A DNA stretch of 64,000 nt from Rugalucina vietnamica (taxonomy: Eukaryota; Mollusca; Bivalvia; Lucinida; Lucinidae). Positions 9,870 through 24,989 of the stretch are shown piece after piece (positions within the stretch are counted from its first letter, which is position 1; each line of letters starts with the position of its first letter). Under the pieces are notes generated by a model that saw only the letters and a program-made list of their open reading frames with translations, had not been told where the DNA came from and did no database searches. The translations under genes and the position numbers were made by a program. Location of the stretch: assembly GCA_964017185.1 (NCBI GenBank), contig OZ024872.1, positions 42,848,188 to 42,912,187 of the forward strand. Reading direction: 5' to 3'.

Positions 9870-12300
9870 ACCGACTTTTGAGCAACAACAAATACTGAAA
9901 GTCATGAGCTTAACCTTCTGGTTTCATCCTTTTTATAATATCGAGTGATCCCCGGGGATGGAACCAGGTAGGTGTGTATACCAGGATAACTCTCGTTCTC
10001 GAGAAATAGGGGGGTCAAAATAGGGGGGTGGGTGCGATGAGGTCGGAACCGGTTTTTGACCCCCGATGTTACCACCCAGAGGTTTAACCTTTTGACCAGA
10101 CCCTGATGTGATTGTTGGTATGGTAACACTCTTTCACTTGCGTGGGGTCGATATACCGGGATAACTCTTGTTCTCGAGAAAAAGTGGTATACCTATGCTA
10201 TACACGCTAAATAAGTGCATATACCGACTTTTGAGCAGCAACAAATAATGAAAGTCATGGGCTTAACCTTCTGGTTATATCCTTTTTATAATATCGAGTG
10301 ATCCCCCGGGGATGGAACCAGGTACGTGTGTATACCGAGATAACTCTCGTTCTCGAGAAATAGGGGGGTCAAAATAGGCGGGGGGGTGCAATGAGGTCGA
10401 AACCGGTTTTTGACCCCCGATGTTACCACCCAGAGGCTTAACCTTTTGACCAGACCCTGATGTGATTGTTGGTATGGTAACACTCTTTCACTTGCGTGGG
10501 GTCGGTATACCGGGATAACTCTTGTTCTCGAGAAAAAGTGGTATACCTATGTTATACACGCTAAATAAGTGCATATACCGACTTTTGAGCAACAACAAAT
10601 ACTGAAAGTCATGGGCTTAACCTTCTGGTTTCATCCTTTTTATAATATCGAGTGATCCCCCGGGGATGGAACCAGGTAGGTGTGTATACCGGGATAACTC
10701 TCGTTCTCGAGAAATAGGGGGTCAAAATAGGGGGGGGGTGCAATGAGGTCGAAACCGGTTTTTAACCCCCGATGTTACCACCCAGAGGCTTAACCTTTTG
10801 ACCAGACCCTGATGTGAATGTTGGTATGGTAACACTCTTTCACTTGCGTGGGGTCGGTATACCGGGATAACTCTTGTTCTCGAGAAAAAGTGGTATACCT
10901 ATAATATACACGCTAAATAAGTGCATATACAGACTTTTTAGCAGCAACAAATGATGAAAGTCATGGGCTTAATCCTCTGGTTATATCCTTTTTATAATAT
11001 CGAGTGATCCCCCGGGGATGGAACCAGGTACGTGTGTATACCGGGATAACTCTTGTTCTCGAGAAATAGGGGGGTCAAAATAGGGGGGGGGGGGTGCAAT
11101 GAGGTCGAAACCGGTTTTTGACCCCCGATGTTACCACCCAGAGGCTTAACCTTTTGACCAGACCCTGATGTGATTGTTGGTATGGTAACACTCTTTCACT
11201 TGCGTGGGGTCGGTATACCGGGATAACTCTTGTTCTCGAGAAAAAGTGGTATACAGATGTTATACACGCTAAATAAGTGCATATACCGACTTTTGAGCAA
11301 CAACAAATACTGAAAGTCATGGGCTTAACCTTCTGGTTTCATCCTTTTTATAATATCGAGTGATCCCCCGGGGATGGAACCAGGTAGGTGTTTATACCGG
11401 GATAACTCTTGTTCTCGAGAAATAGGGGGGTCAAAATAGGGGGGTGGGTGCAATGAGGTCGAAACCGGTTTTTGACCCCCGATGTTACCACCCAGAGGCT
11501 TAACCTTTTGACCAGACCCTGATGTGATTGTTGGTATGGTAACACTCTTTCACTTGCGTGGGGTCGATATACCGGGATAACTCTTGTTCTCGAGAAAAAG
11601 TGGTATACCTATGCTATACACGCTAAATAAGTGCATATACCGACTTTTGAGCAGCAACCAATAATGAAAGTCATGGGCTTAACCTTCTGGTTATATCCTT
11701 TTTATAATATCGAGTGATCCCCCGGGGATGGAACCAGGTACGTGTGTATACCGGGATAACTCTCGTTCTCGAGAAATAGGGGGGTCAACATAGGGGGGTG
11801 GGTGCAATGAGGTCGAAACCGGTTTTTGACCCCCGATGTTACCACCCAGAGGCTTAACCTTTTGACCAGACCCTGATGTGATTGTTGGTATGGTAACACT
11901 CTTTCACTTGCGTGGGGTCGGTATACCGGGATAACTCTTGTTCTCGAGAAAAAGTGGTATACCTATGTTATACACGCTAAATAAGTGCATATACCGACTT
12001 TTGAGCAACAACAAATACTGAAAGTCATGGGCTTTACCTTCTGGTCTCATCCTTTTTTATAATATCGAGTGATCCCCCGGGGATGGAACCAGGTAGGTGT
12101 GTATACCGGGATAACTCTCGTTCTCGAGAAATAGGGGGGTCAAAATAGGGGGTGGGTGCGATGAGGTCGAAACCGGTTTTTGACCCCCGATGTTACCACC
12201 CAGAGGCTTAACCTTTTGACCAGACCCTGATGTGATTGTTGGTATGGTAACACTCTTTCACTTGCGTGGGGTCGATATACCGGGATAACTCTTGTTCTCG
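9870..12300 (+). repeat. Left-arm segmental duplication, first block
   Basis: A multi-monomer block recurs further along the same arm. Variant monomers at 9902 and 10286 recur at 16979 and 17363 (offset 7077 bp, 20 monomers), and those at 11348 and 11702 recur at 18783 and 19137 (offset 7435 bp, 21 monomers). The markers are shared rare variants such as TCATGAGCTTAACC, AGGTGTTTATACC and TCAACATAGG. Confidence 0.75.
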
Positions 12301-13811
12301 AGAAAAAGTGGTATACCTATGCTATACACGCTAAATAAGTGCATATACCGACTTTTGAGCAACAACAAATAATGAAAGTCATGGGCTTAACCTTCTGGTT
12401 TCATCCTTTTTATAATATCGAGTGATCCCCCGGGGATGGAACAGGTAGGTGTGTATACCGGGATAACTCTCGTTCTCGAGAAATAGGGGGGTCAAAATAG
12501 GGGGGGTGGGTGCGATGATGTCGAAACCGGTTTTTGACTCCCGATGTTACCACCCAGAGGCTTAACCTTTTGACCAGACCCTGATGTGAATGTTGGTATG
12601 GTAACACTCTTTCACTTGCGTGAGGTCGGTATACCGGGATAACTCTTGTTCTCGAGAAAAAGTGGTATACCTATGCTATACACGCTAAATAAGTGCATAT
12701 ACCGACTTTTGAGCAACAACAAATACTGAAAGTCATGGGCTTAACCTTCTAGTTTCATCCTTTTTATAATATCGAGTGATCCCCCGGGGATGGAACCAGG
12801 TAGGTGTGTATACCGGGATAACTCTCGTTCTCGAGAAATAGGGGGTCAAAATAGGGGGGGGGGGTGCAATGAGGTCGAAACCGGTTTTTGACCCCCGATG
12901 TTACCACCCAGAGGCTAAACCTTTTGACCAGACCCTGATGTGAATGTTGGTATGGTAACACTCTTTCACTTGCGTGGGGTCGGTATACCGGGATAACTCT
13001 TGTTCTCGAGAAAAAGTGGTATACCTATGCTATACACGCTAAATAAGTGCATATACCGACTTTTGAGCAGCAACAAATAATGAAAGTCATGGGCTTAACC
13101 TTCTGGTTCTATCTTTTTTATGATATCGAGTGATCCCCCGGGGATGGAACCAGGTAGGTGTGTATACCGGGATAACTCTCGTTCTCGAGAAATAGGGGTG
13201 TCAAAATAGGGGGGGGGGGTGCAATGAGGTCGAAACCGGTTTTTGACCCCCGATGTTACCGCCCAGAGGCTTAACCTTTTGACCAGACCCTGATGTGATT
13301 GTTGGTATGGTAACACTCTTTCACTTGCGTGGGGTCGGTATACCGGGATAACTCTTTTTCTCGAGAAAAAGTGGTATACCTATGCTATACACGCTAAATA
13401 AGTGCATATACCGACTTTTGAGCAGCAACAAATAATGAAAGTCATGGGCTTAACCTTCTGGTTATATCCTTTTTATAATATCGAGTGATCCCCCGGGGAT
13501 GGAACCAGGTAGGTGTGTATACCGGGATAACTCTCGTTCTCGAGAAATAGGGGGGTCAAAATAGGGGGGGGGGTGCAATGAGGTCGGAACCGGTTTTTGA
13601 CCCCCGATGTTACCACCCAGAGGCTTAACCTTTTGACCAGACCCTGATGTGATTGTTGGTATGGTAACACTCTTTCACTTGCGTGGGGTCGATATACCGG
13701 GATAACTCTTGTTCTCGAGAAAAAGTGGTATACCTATGTTATACACGCTAAATAAGTGCATATACCGACTTTTGAGCAACAACAAATACTGAAAGTCATG
13801 GGCTTAACCTT

Positions 13812-16290
13812 CTGGCTTCATTCTTTTTATAATATCGAGTGATCCCCCGGGGATGGAACCAGATAGGTGTGTATACCGGGATAACTCTCGTTCTCGAGAA
13901 ATAGGGGGGTCAAAATAGGGGGGTGGGTGCGATGAGGTCGAAACCGGTTTTTGACCCCCGATGTTACCACCCAGAGGCTTAACCTTTTGACCAGACCCTG
14001 ATGTGATTGTTGGTATGGTAACACTCTTTCACTTGCGTGGGGTCGATATACCGGGATAACTCTTGTTCTCGAGAAAAAGTGGTATACCTATAACATACAC
14101 GCTAAATAAGTGCATATACCGACTTTTGAGCAGCAACAAATAATGAAAGTCATGGGCTTAACCTTCTGGTTATATCCTTTTTATAATATCGAGTGATCCC
14201 CCGGGGATGGAACCAGGTACGTGTGTATACCGGGATAACTCTCGTTCTCGAGAAATAGGTGGGTGAAAATAGGGGGGGGGGTGCAATGAGGTCGAAACCG
14301 GTTTTTGACCCCCGATGTTACCACCCAGAGGCTTAACCTTTTGACCAGACCCTGATGTGATTGTTGGTATGGTAACACTCTTTCACTTGCGTGGGGTCGG
14401 TATACCGGGATAACTCTTGTTCTCGAGAAAAAGTGGTATACCGATGTTATACACGCTAAATAAGTGCATATACCGACTTTTGAGCAACAGCAAATACTGA
14501 AAGTCATGGGCTTAACCTTCTGGTTTCATCTTTTTTATAATATCGAGTGATCCCCCGGGGATGGAACCAGGTAGGTGTGTATACCGGGATAACTCTCGTT
14601 CTCGAGAAATAGGGGGGTCAAAATAGGGGGGTGGGTGCGATGACGTCGAAACCGGTTTTGGACCCCCGATGTTACCACCCAGAGGCTTAACCTTTTGACC
14701 AGACCCTGATGTGATTGTTGGTATGGTAACACTCTTTCACTTGCGTGGGGTCGGTATACCGGGATAACTCTTGTTCTCGAGAAAAAGTGGCATACCTATG
14801 CTATACACCCTAAATAAGTGCATATACCGACTTTTGAGCAGCAACAAATAATGAAAGTCATGGGCTTAACCTTCTGGTTCTATCTTTTTTATGATATCGA
14901 CTGATCCCCCGGGGATGGAACCAGGTAGGTGTGTATACCGGGATAACTCTCGTTCTCGAGAAATAGGGGGGTCAAAATAGGGGGGGGGTGCAATGAGGTC
15001 GAAACCGGTTTTTGACCCCCGATGTTACCACCCAGAGGCTTAACCTTTTGACCAGACCCTGATGTGATTGTTGGTATGGTAACACTCTTTCACTTGCGTG
15101 GGGTCGATATACCGGGATAACTCTTGTTCTCGAGAAAAAGTGGTATACCTATGTTATACACGCTAAATAAGTGCATATACCGACTTTTGAGCAACAACAA
15201 ATACTGAAAGTCATGGGCTTAACCTTCTGGCTTCATTCTTTTTATAATATCGAGTGATCCCCCGGGGATGGAACCAGATAGGTGTGTATACCGGGATAAC
15301 TCTCGTTCTCGAGAAATAGGGGGGTCAAAATAGGGGGGTGGGTGCGATGAGGTCGAAACCGGTTTTTGACCCCCGATGTTACCACCCAGAGGCTTAACCT
15401 TTTGACCAGACCCTGATGTGATTGTTGGTATGGTAACACTCTTTCACTTGCGTGGGGTCGATATACCGGGATAACTCTTGTTCTCGAGAAAAAGTGGTAT
15501 ACCTATAACATACACGCTAAATAAGTGCATATACCGACTTTTGAGCAGCAACAAATAATGAAAGTCATGGGCTTAACCTTCTGGTTATATCCTTTTTATA
15601 ATATCGAGTGATCCCCCGGGGATGGAACCAGGTACGTGTGTATACCGGGATAACTCTCGTTCTCGAGAAATAGGTGGGTGAAAATAGGGGGGGGGGTGCA
15701 ATGAGGTCGAAACCGGTTTTTGACCCCCGATGTTACCACCCAGAGGCTTAACCTTTTGACCAGACCCTGATGTGATTGTTGGTATGGTAACACTCTTTCA
15801 CTTGCGTGGGGTCGGTATACCGGGATAACTCTTGTTCTCGAGAAAAAGTGGTATACCGATGTTATACACGCTAAATAAGTGCATATACCGACTTTTGAGC
15901 AACAGCAAATACTGAAAGTCATGGGCTTAACCTTCTGGTTTCATCTTTTTTATAATATCGAGTGATCCCCCGGGGATGGAACCAGGTAGGTGTGTATACC
16001 GGGATAACTCTCGTTCTCGAGAAATAGGGGGGTCAAAATAGGGGGGTGGGTGCGATGACGTCGAAACCGGTTTTGGACCCCCGATGTTACCACCCAGAGG
16101 CTTAACCTTTTGACCAGACCCTGATGTGATTGTTGGTATGGTAACACTCTTTCACTTGCGTGGGGTCGGTATACCGGGATAACTCTTGTTCTCGAGAAAA
16201 AGTGGCATACCTATGCTATACACCCTAAATAAGTGCATATACCGACTTTTGAGCAGCAACAAATAATGAAAGTCATGGGCTTAACCTTCT
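13812..16290 (+). repeat. Left-arm 1.415-kb tandem duplication (4 monomers)
   Basis: Monomers near 13827, 14181 and 14535 are repeated essentially unchanged at 15242, 15596 and 15950 (offset 1415 bp). Shared rare variants include CCTATAACATACACG, TAGGTGGGTGAAAATAG, GATGACGTCG and GTGGCATACC. This is a very recent unequal exchange. Confidence 0.85.
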
Positions 16291-16949
16291 GGTTCTATCT
16301 TTTTTATGATATCGACTGATCCCCCGGGGATGGAACCAGGTAGGTGTGTATACCGGGATAACTCTCGTTCTCGAGAAATAGGGGGGTCAAAATAGGGGGG
16401 GGTGCAATGAGGTCGAAACAGGTTTTTGACCCCCGATGTTACCACCCAGAGGCTTAACCTTTTGACCAGACCCTGATGTGATTGTTGGTATGGTAACACT
16501 CTTTCACTTGCGTGGGGTCGGTATACCGGGATAACTCTTGTTCTCGAGAAAAAGTGGTATACCTATGTTATACACGCTAAATAAGTGCATATACCGACTT
16601 TTGAGCAACAACAAATAATGAAAGTCATGGGCTTTACCTTCTGGTCTCATCCTTTTTTATAATATCGAGTGATCCCCCGGGGATGGAACCAGGTAGGTGT
16701 GTATACCGGGATAACTCTCGTTCTCGAGAAATAGGGGGGTCAAAATAGGGGGTGGGTGCGATGAGGTCGAAACCGGTTTTTGACCCCCGATGTTACCACC
16801 CAGAGGCTTAACCTTTTGACCAGACCCTGATGTGATTGTTGGTATGGTAACACTCTTTTACTTGCGTGGGGTCGGTATACCGGGATAACTCTTGTTCTCG
16901 AGAAAAAGTGGTATACCTATGTTATACACGCTAAATAAGTGCATATACC

Positions 16950-19740
16950 GACTTTTGAGCAACAACAAATACTGAAAGTCATGAGCTTAACCTTCTGGTT
17001 TCATCCTTTTTATAATATCGAGTGATCCCCGGGGATGGAACCAGGTAGGTGTGTATACCAGGATAACTCTCGTTCTCGAGAAATAGGGGGGTCAAAATAG
17101 GGGGGTGGGTGCGATGAGGTCGGAACCGGTTTTTGACCCCCGATGTTACCACCCAGAGGTTTAACCTTTTGACCAGACCCTGATGTGATTGTTGGTATGG
17201 TAACACTCTTTCACTTGCGTGGGGTCGATATACCGGGATAACTCTTGTTCTCGAGAAAAAGTGGTATACCTATGCTATACACGCTAAATAAGTGCATATA
17301 CCGACTTTTGAGCAGCAACAAATAATGAAAGTCATGGGCTTAACCTTCTGGTTATATCCTTTTTATAATATCGAGTGATCCCCCGGGGATGGAACCAGGT
17401 ACGTGTGTATACCGAGATAACTCTCGTTCTCGAGAAATAGGGGGGTCAAAATAGGCGGGGGGGTGCAATGAGGTCGAAACCGGTTTTTGACCCCCGATGT
17501 TACCACCCAGAGGCTTAACCTTTTGACCAGACCCTGATGTGATTGTTGGTATGGTAACACTCTTTCACTTGCGTGGGGTCGGTATACCGGGATAACTCTT
17601 GTTCTCGAGAAAAAGTGGTATACCTATGTTATACACGCTAAATAAGTGCATATACCGACTTTTGAGCAACAACAAATACTGAAAGTCATGGGCTTAACCT
17701 TCGGGTTTCATCCTTTTTATAATATCGAGTGATCCCCCGGGGATGGAACCAGGTAGGTGTGTATACCGGGATAACTCTCGTTCTCGAGAAAAAGGGGGTC
17801 AAAATAGGGGGGGGGGTGCAATGAGGTCGAAACCGGTTTTTAACCCCCGATGTTACCACCCAGAGGCTTAACCTTTTGACCAGACCCTGATGTGAATGTT
17901 GGTATGGTAACACTCTTTCACTTGCGTGGGGTCGGTATACCGGGATAACTCTTGTTCTCGAGAAAAAGTGGTATACCTATAATATACACGCTAAATAAGT
18001 GCATATACAGACTTTTTAGCAGCAACAAATGATGAAAGTCATGGGCTTAACCTTCTGGTTATATCCTTTTTATAATATCGAGTGATCCCCCGGGGATGGA
18101 ACCAGGTACGTGTGTATACCGGGATAACTCTCGTTCTCGAGAAATAGGTGGGTGAAAATAGGGGGGGGGGGTGCAATGAGGTCGAAACCGGTTTTTGACC
18201 CCCGATGTTACCACCCAGAGGCTTAACCTTTTGACCAGACCCTGATGTGATTGTTGGTATGGTAACACTCTTTCACTTGCGTGGGGTCGATATACCGGGA
18301 TAACTCTTGTTCTCGAGAAAAAGTGGTATACCTATAATATACACGCTAAATAAGTGCATATACAGACTTTTTAGCAGCAACAAATGATGAAAGTCATGGG
18401 CTTAACCTTCTGGTTATATCCTTTTTATAATATCGAGTGATCCCCCGGGGATGGAACCAGGTACGTGTGTATACCGGGATAACTCTTGTTCTCGAGAAAT
18501 TGGGGGGGGGGGTCAAAATAGGGGGGGGGTGCAATGAGGTCGAAACCGGTTTTTGACCCCCGATGTTACCACCCAGAGGCTTAACCTTTTGACCAGACCC
18601 TGATGTGATTGTTGGTATGGTAACACTCTTTCACTTGCGTGGGGTCGGTATACCGGGATAACTCTTGTTCTCGAGAAAAAGTGGTATACATATGTTATAC
18701 ACGCTAAATAAGTGCATATACCGACTTTTGAGCAACAACAAATACTGAAAGTCATGGGCTTAACCTTCTGGTTTCATCCTTTTTATAATATCGAGTGATC
18801 CCCCGGGGATGGAACCAGGTAGGTGTTTATACCGGGATAACTCTTGTTCTCGAGAAATAGGGGGGTCAAAATAGGGGGGTGGGTGCAATGAGGTCGAAAC
18901 CGGTTTTTGACCCCCGATGTTACCACCCAGAGGCTTAACCTTTTGACCAGACCCTGATGTGATTGTTGGTATGGTAACACTCTTTCACTTGCGTGGGGTC
19001 GATATACCGGGATAACTCTTGTTCTCGAGAAAAAGTGGTATACCTATGCTATACACGCTAAATAAGTGCATATACCGACTTTTGAGCAGCAACCAATAAT
19101 GAAAGTCATGGGCTTAACCTTCTGGTTATATCCTTTTTATAATATCGAGTGATCCCCCGGGGATGGAACCAGGTACGTGTGTATACCGGGATAACTCTCG
19201 TTCTCGAGAAATAGGGGGGTCAACATAGGGGGGTGGGTGCAATGAGGTCGAAACCGGTTTTTGACCCCCGATGTTACCACCCAGAGGCTTAACCTTTTGA
19301 CCAGACCCTGATGTGATTGTTGGTATGGTAACACTCTTTCACTTGCGTGGGGTCGGTATACCGGGATAACTCTTGTTCTCGAGAAAAAGTGGTATACCTA
19401 TGTTATACACGCTAAATAAGTGCATATACCGACTTTTGAGCAACAACAAATACTGAAAGTCATGGGCTTTACCTTCTGGTCTCATCCTTTTTTATAATAT
19501 CGAGTGATCCCCCGGGGATGGAACCAGGTAGGTGTGTATACCGGGATAACTCTCGTTCTCGAGAAATAGGGGGGTCAAAATAGGGGGTGGGTGCGATGAG
19601 GTCGAAACCGGTTTTTGACCCCCGATGTTACCACCCAGAGGCTTAACCTTTTGACCAGACCCTGATGTGATTGTTGGTATGGTAACACTCTTTCACTTGC
19701 GTGGGGTCGATATACCGGGATAACTCTTGTTCTCGAGAAA
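16950..19740 (+). repeat. Left-arm segmental duplication, second block
   Basis: Second copy of the 9870-12300 block, offset 7.08-7.43 kb. The change in offset between its parts shows the insertion of one extra monomer after or during the duplication. Confidence 0.7.
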
Positions 19741-22021
19741 AAGTGGTATACCTATGCTATACACGCTAAATAAGTGCATATACCGACTTTTGAGCAACAA
19801 CAAATACTGAAAGTCATGGGCTTAACCTTCTGGTTTCATCCTTTTTATAATATCGAGTGATCCCCCGGGGATGGAACCAGGTAGGTGTGTATACCGGGAT
19901 AACTCTCGTTCTCGAGAAATAGGGGGGTCAAAATAGGGGGGGGGTGGGTGCGATGAGGTCGAAACCGGTTTTTGACCCCCGATGTTACCACCCAGAGGCT
20001 TAACCTTTTGACCAGACCCTGATGTGAATGTTGGTATGGTAACACTCTTTCACTTGCGTGAGGTCGGTATACCGGGATAACTCTTGTTCTCGAGAAAAAG
20101 TGGTATACCTATGCTATACACGCTAAATAAGTGCATATACCGACTTTTGAGCAACAACAAATACTGAAAGTCATGGGCTTAACCTTCTGGTTTCATCCTT
20201 TTTATAATATCGAGTGATCCCCCGGGGATGGAACCAGGTAGGTGTGTATACCGGGATAACTCTCGTTCTCGAGAAATAGGGGGTCAAAATAGGGGGGGGG
20301 TGCAATGAGGTCGAAACCGGTTTTTGACCCCCGATGTTACCACCCAGAGGCTTAACCTTTTGACCAGACCCTGATGTGAATGTTGGTATGGTAACACTCT
20401 TTCACTTGCGTGGGTTCGGTATACCGGGATAACTCTTGTTCTCGAGAAAAAGTGGTATACCTATGCTATACACGCTAAATAAGTGCATATACCGACTTTT
20501 GAGCAGCAACAAATAATGAAAGTCATGGGCTTAACCTTCTGGTTCTATCTTTTTTATGATATCGAGTGATCCCCCGGGGATGGAACCAGGTAGGTGTGTA
20601 TACCGGGATAACTCTCGTTCTCGATAAATAGGGGTGTCAAAATAGGGGGGGGGGTGCAATGAGGTCGAAACCGGTTTTTGACCCCCGATGTTACCGCCCA
20701 GAGGCTTAACCTTTTGACCAGACCCTGATGTGATTGTTGGTATGGTAACACTCTTTCACTTGCGTGGGGTCGGTATACCGGGATAACTCTTGTTCTCGAG
20801 AAAAAGTGGTATACCTATGCTATACACGCTAAATAAGTGCATATACCGACTTTTGAGCAGCAACAAATAATGAAAGTCATGGGCTTAACCTTCTGGTTAT
20901 ATCCTTTTTATAATATCGAGTGATCCCCCGGGGATGGAACCAGGTAGGTGTGTATACCGGGATAACTCTCGTTCTCGAGAAATAGGGGGGTCAAAATAGG
21001 GGGGGGGTGCAATGAGGTCGAAACCGGTTTTTGACCCCCGATGTTACCACCCAGAGGCTTAACCTTTTGACCAGACCCTGATGTGATTGTTGGTATGGTA
21101 ACACTCTTTCACTTGCGTGGGGTCGATATACCGGGATAACTCTTGTTCTCGAGAAAAAGTGGTATACCTATGTTATACACGCTAAATAAGTGCATATACC
21201 GACTTTTGAGCAACAACAAATACTGAAAGTCATGGGCTTAACCTTCTGGCTTCATCCTTTTTATAATATCGAGTGATCCCCCGGGGATGGAACCAGGTAG
21301 GTGTGTATACCGGGATAACTCTCGTTCTCGAGAAATAGGGGGGTCAAAATAGGGGGGTGGGTGCGATGAGGTCGAAACCGGTTTTTGACCCCCGATGTTA
21401 CCACCCAGAGGCTTAACCTTTTGACCAGACCCTGATGTGATTGTTGGTATGGTAACACTCTTTCACTTGCGTGGGGTCGATATACCGGGATAACTCTTGT
21501 TCTCGAGAAAAAGTGGTATACCTATAACATACACGCTAAATAAGTGCATATACCGACTTTTGAGCAGCAACAAATGATGAAAGTCATGGGCTTAACCTTC
21601 TGGTTATATCCTTTTTATAATATCGAGTGATCCCCCGGGGATGGAACCAGGTACGTGTGTATACCGGGATAACTCTCGTTCTCGAGAAATAGGTGGGTGA
21701 AAATAGGGGGGGGGGGGTGCAATGAGGTCGAAACCGGTTTTTGACCCCCGATGTTACCACCCAGAGGCTTAACCTTTTGACCAGACCCTGATGTGATTGT
21801 TGGTATGGTAACACTCTTTCACTTGCGTGGGGTCGGTATACCGGGATAACTCTTGTTCTCGAGAAAAAGTGGTATACCTATGTTATACACGCTAAATAAG
21901 TGCATATACCGACTTTTGAGCAACAGCAAATACTGAAAGTCATGGGCTTAACCTTCTGGTTTCATCTTTTTTATAATATCAAGTGATCCCCCGGGGATGG
22001 AACCAGGTAGGTGTGTATACC

Positions 22022-22060
22022 GGGATAACTCTCGTTCTCGAGAAAAAGTGGTATACCTAT
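22022..22060 (+). repeat. Half-monomer deletion junction
   Basis: ATACCGGGATAACTCTCG of half A passes directly through GTTCTCGAGAAA into AAGTGGTATACC of half B, removing roughly 175 bp. The join lies in the core shared by the two halves, as expected for recombination between A and B. Confidence 0.85.
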
Positions 22061-24989
22061 AACATACACGCTAAATAAGTGCATATACCGACTTTTGAGC
22101 AGCAACAAATAATGAAAGTCATGGGCTTAACCTTCTGGTTCTATCTTTTTTATGATATCGACTGATCCCCCGGGGATGGAACCAGGTAGGTGTGTATACC
22201 GGGATAACTCTCGTTCTCGAGAAATAGGGGGGTCAAAATAGGGGGGGGGGTGCAATGAGGTCGAAACCGGTTTTTGACCCCCGATGTTACCACCCAGAGG
22301 CTTAACCTTTTGACCAGACCCTGATGTGATTGTTGGTATGGTAACACTCTTTCACTTGCGTGGGGTCGGTATACCGGGATAACTCTTGTTCTCGAGAAAA
22401 AGTGGCATACCTATGCTATACACGCTAAATAAGTGCATATACCGACTTTTGAGCAGCAACAAATAATGAAAGTCATGGGCTTAACCTTCTGGTTCTATCT
22501 TTTTTATGATATCGAGTGATCCCCCGGGGATGGAACCAGGTAGGTGTGTATACCGAGATAACTCTCGTTCTCGAGAAATAGGGGGGGTCAAAATAGGGTG
22601 GGGGTGCAATGAGGTCGAAACCGGTTTTTGACCCCCGATGTTACCACCCAGAGGCTTAACCTTTTGACCAGACCCTGATGTGAATGTTGGTATGGTAACA
22701 CTCTTTCACTTGCGTGGGGTCGGTATACCGGGATAACTCTTGTTCTCGAGAAAAAGTGGTATACCTATGCTATACACGCTAAATAAGTGCATATACCGAC
22801 TTTTGAGCAGCAACAAATAATGAAAGTCATGGGCTTAACCTTCTGGTTATATCTTTTTTATGATATCGAGTGATCCCCCTGGGATGGAACCAGGTAGGTG
22901 TGTATACCGGGATAACTCTCGTTCTTGAGAAATAGGGGGGTCAAAATAGGGGGGGGGGGTGCAATGAGGTCGAAACCGGTTTTTGACCCCCGATGTTACC
23001 ACCCAGAGGCTTAACCTTTTGACCAGACCCTGATGTGATTGTTGGTATGGTAACACTCTTTCACTTGCGTGGGGTCGGTATACCGGGATAACTCTTGTTC
23101 TCGAGAAAAAGTGGTATACCTGTGTTATACACGCTAAATAAGTGCATATAGCGACTTTTGAGCAACAACAAATACTGAAAGTCATGGGCTTAACCTTCTG
23201 GTTTCATCCTTTTTATAATATCGAGTGATCCCCCGGGGATGGAACCAGGTAAGTGTGTATACCGGGATAACTCTCGTTCTCGAGAAATAGGGGGGGTCAA
23301 AATAGGGGGGTGGGTGCGATGAGGTCGAAACCGGTTTTTGACCCCCGATGTTACCACCCAGAGGCTTAACCTTTTGACCAGACCCTGATGTGATTGTTGG
23401 TATGGTAACACTCTTTCACTTGCGTGGGGTCGATATACCGGGATAACTCTTGTTCTCGAGAAAAAGTGGTATACCTATGCTATACACGCTAAATAAGTGC
23501 ATATACCGACTTTTGAGCAGCAACAAATAATGAAAGTCATGGGCTTAACCTTCTGGTTATATCCTTTTTATAATATCGAGTGATCCCCCGGGGATGGAAC
23601 CAGGTACGTGTGTATACCGGGATAACTCTCGTTCTCGAGAAATAGGCGGGGGGGTCAAAATAGGGGGTGGGTGCGATGAGGTCGAAACCGGTTTTTGACC
23701 CCCGATGTTACCACCCAGAGGATTAACCTTTTGACCAGACCCTGATGTGATTGTTGGTATGGTAACACTCTTTCACTTGCGTGGGGTCGGTATACCGGGA
23801 TAACTCTTGTTCTCGAGAAAAAGTGGTATACCTATGTTATACACGCTAAATAAGTGCATATACCGACTTTTGAGCAACAACAAATACTGAAAGTCATGGG
23901 CTTAACCTTCTGGTTTCATCTTTTTTATAATATCGAGTGATCCCCCGGGGATGGAACCAGGTAGGTGTGTATACCGGGATAACTCTCGTTCTCGAGAAAT
24001 AGGCGGGTCAAAATAGGGGAGTGGGTGCGATGAGGTCGAAACCGGTTTTTGACCCCCGATGTTACCACCCAGAGGCTTAACCTTTTGACCAGACCCTAAT
24101 GTGATTGTTGGTATGGTAACACTCTTTCACTTGCGTGGGGTCGATATACCGGGATAACTCTTGTTCTCGAGACAAAAGTGGTATACCTATGCAATACACG
24201 CTAAATAAGTGCATTTACCGACTTTTGAGCAGCAACAAATAATGAAAGTCATGGGCTTAACCTTCTGGTTATATCCTTTTTTATAATATCGAGTGATCCC
24301 CCGGAGATGGAACCAGGTACGTGTGTATACCGGGATAACTCTCGTTCTCGAGAAATAGGGGGGTCAAAATAGGGGGGGGGGGTGCAATGAGGTCGAAACC
24401 GGTTTTTGACCCCCGATGTTACCACCCAGAGGCTTAACCTTTTGACCAGACCCTGATGTGATTGTTGGTATGGTAACACTCTTTCACTTGCGTGGGGTCG
24501 GTATACCGGGATAACTCTTGTTCTCGAGAAAAAGTGGTATACCTATGTTATACACGCTAAATAAGTGCATATACCGACTTTTGAGCAACAACAAATACTG
24601 AAAGTCATGGGCTTAACCTTCTGGTTTCATCCTTTTTATAATATCGAGTGATCCCCCGGGGATGGAACCAGGTAGGTGTGTATACCGGGATAACTCTCGT
24701 TCTCGAGAAATAGGGGGGTCAAAATAGGGGGGTGGGTGCGATGAGGTCGAAACCGGTTTTTGACCCCCGATGTTACCACCCAGAGGCTTAACCTTTTGAC
24801 CAGACCCTGATGTGATTGTTGGTATGGTAACACTCTTTCACTTGCGTGGGGTCGATATACCGGGATAACTCTTGTTCTCGAGAAAAAGTGGTATACCTAT
24901 GCTATACACGCTAAATAAGTGCATATACCGACTTTTGAGCAGCAACAAATAATGAAAGTTATGTGCTTAACCTTCTGGTTATATCCTTT

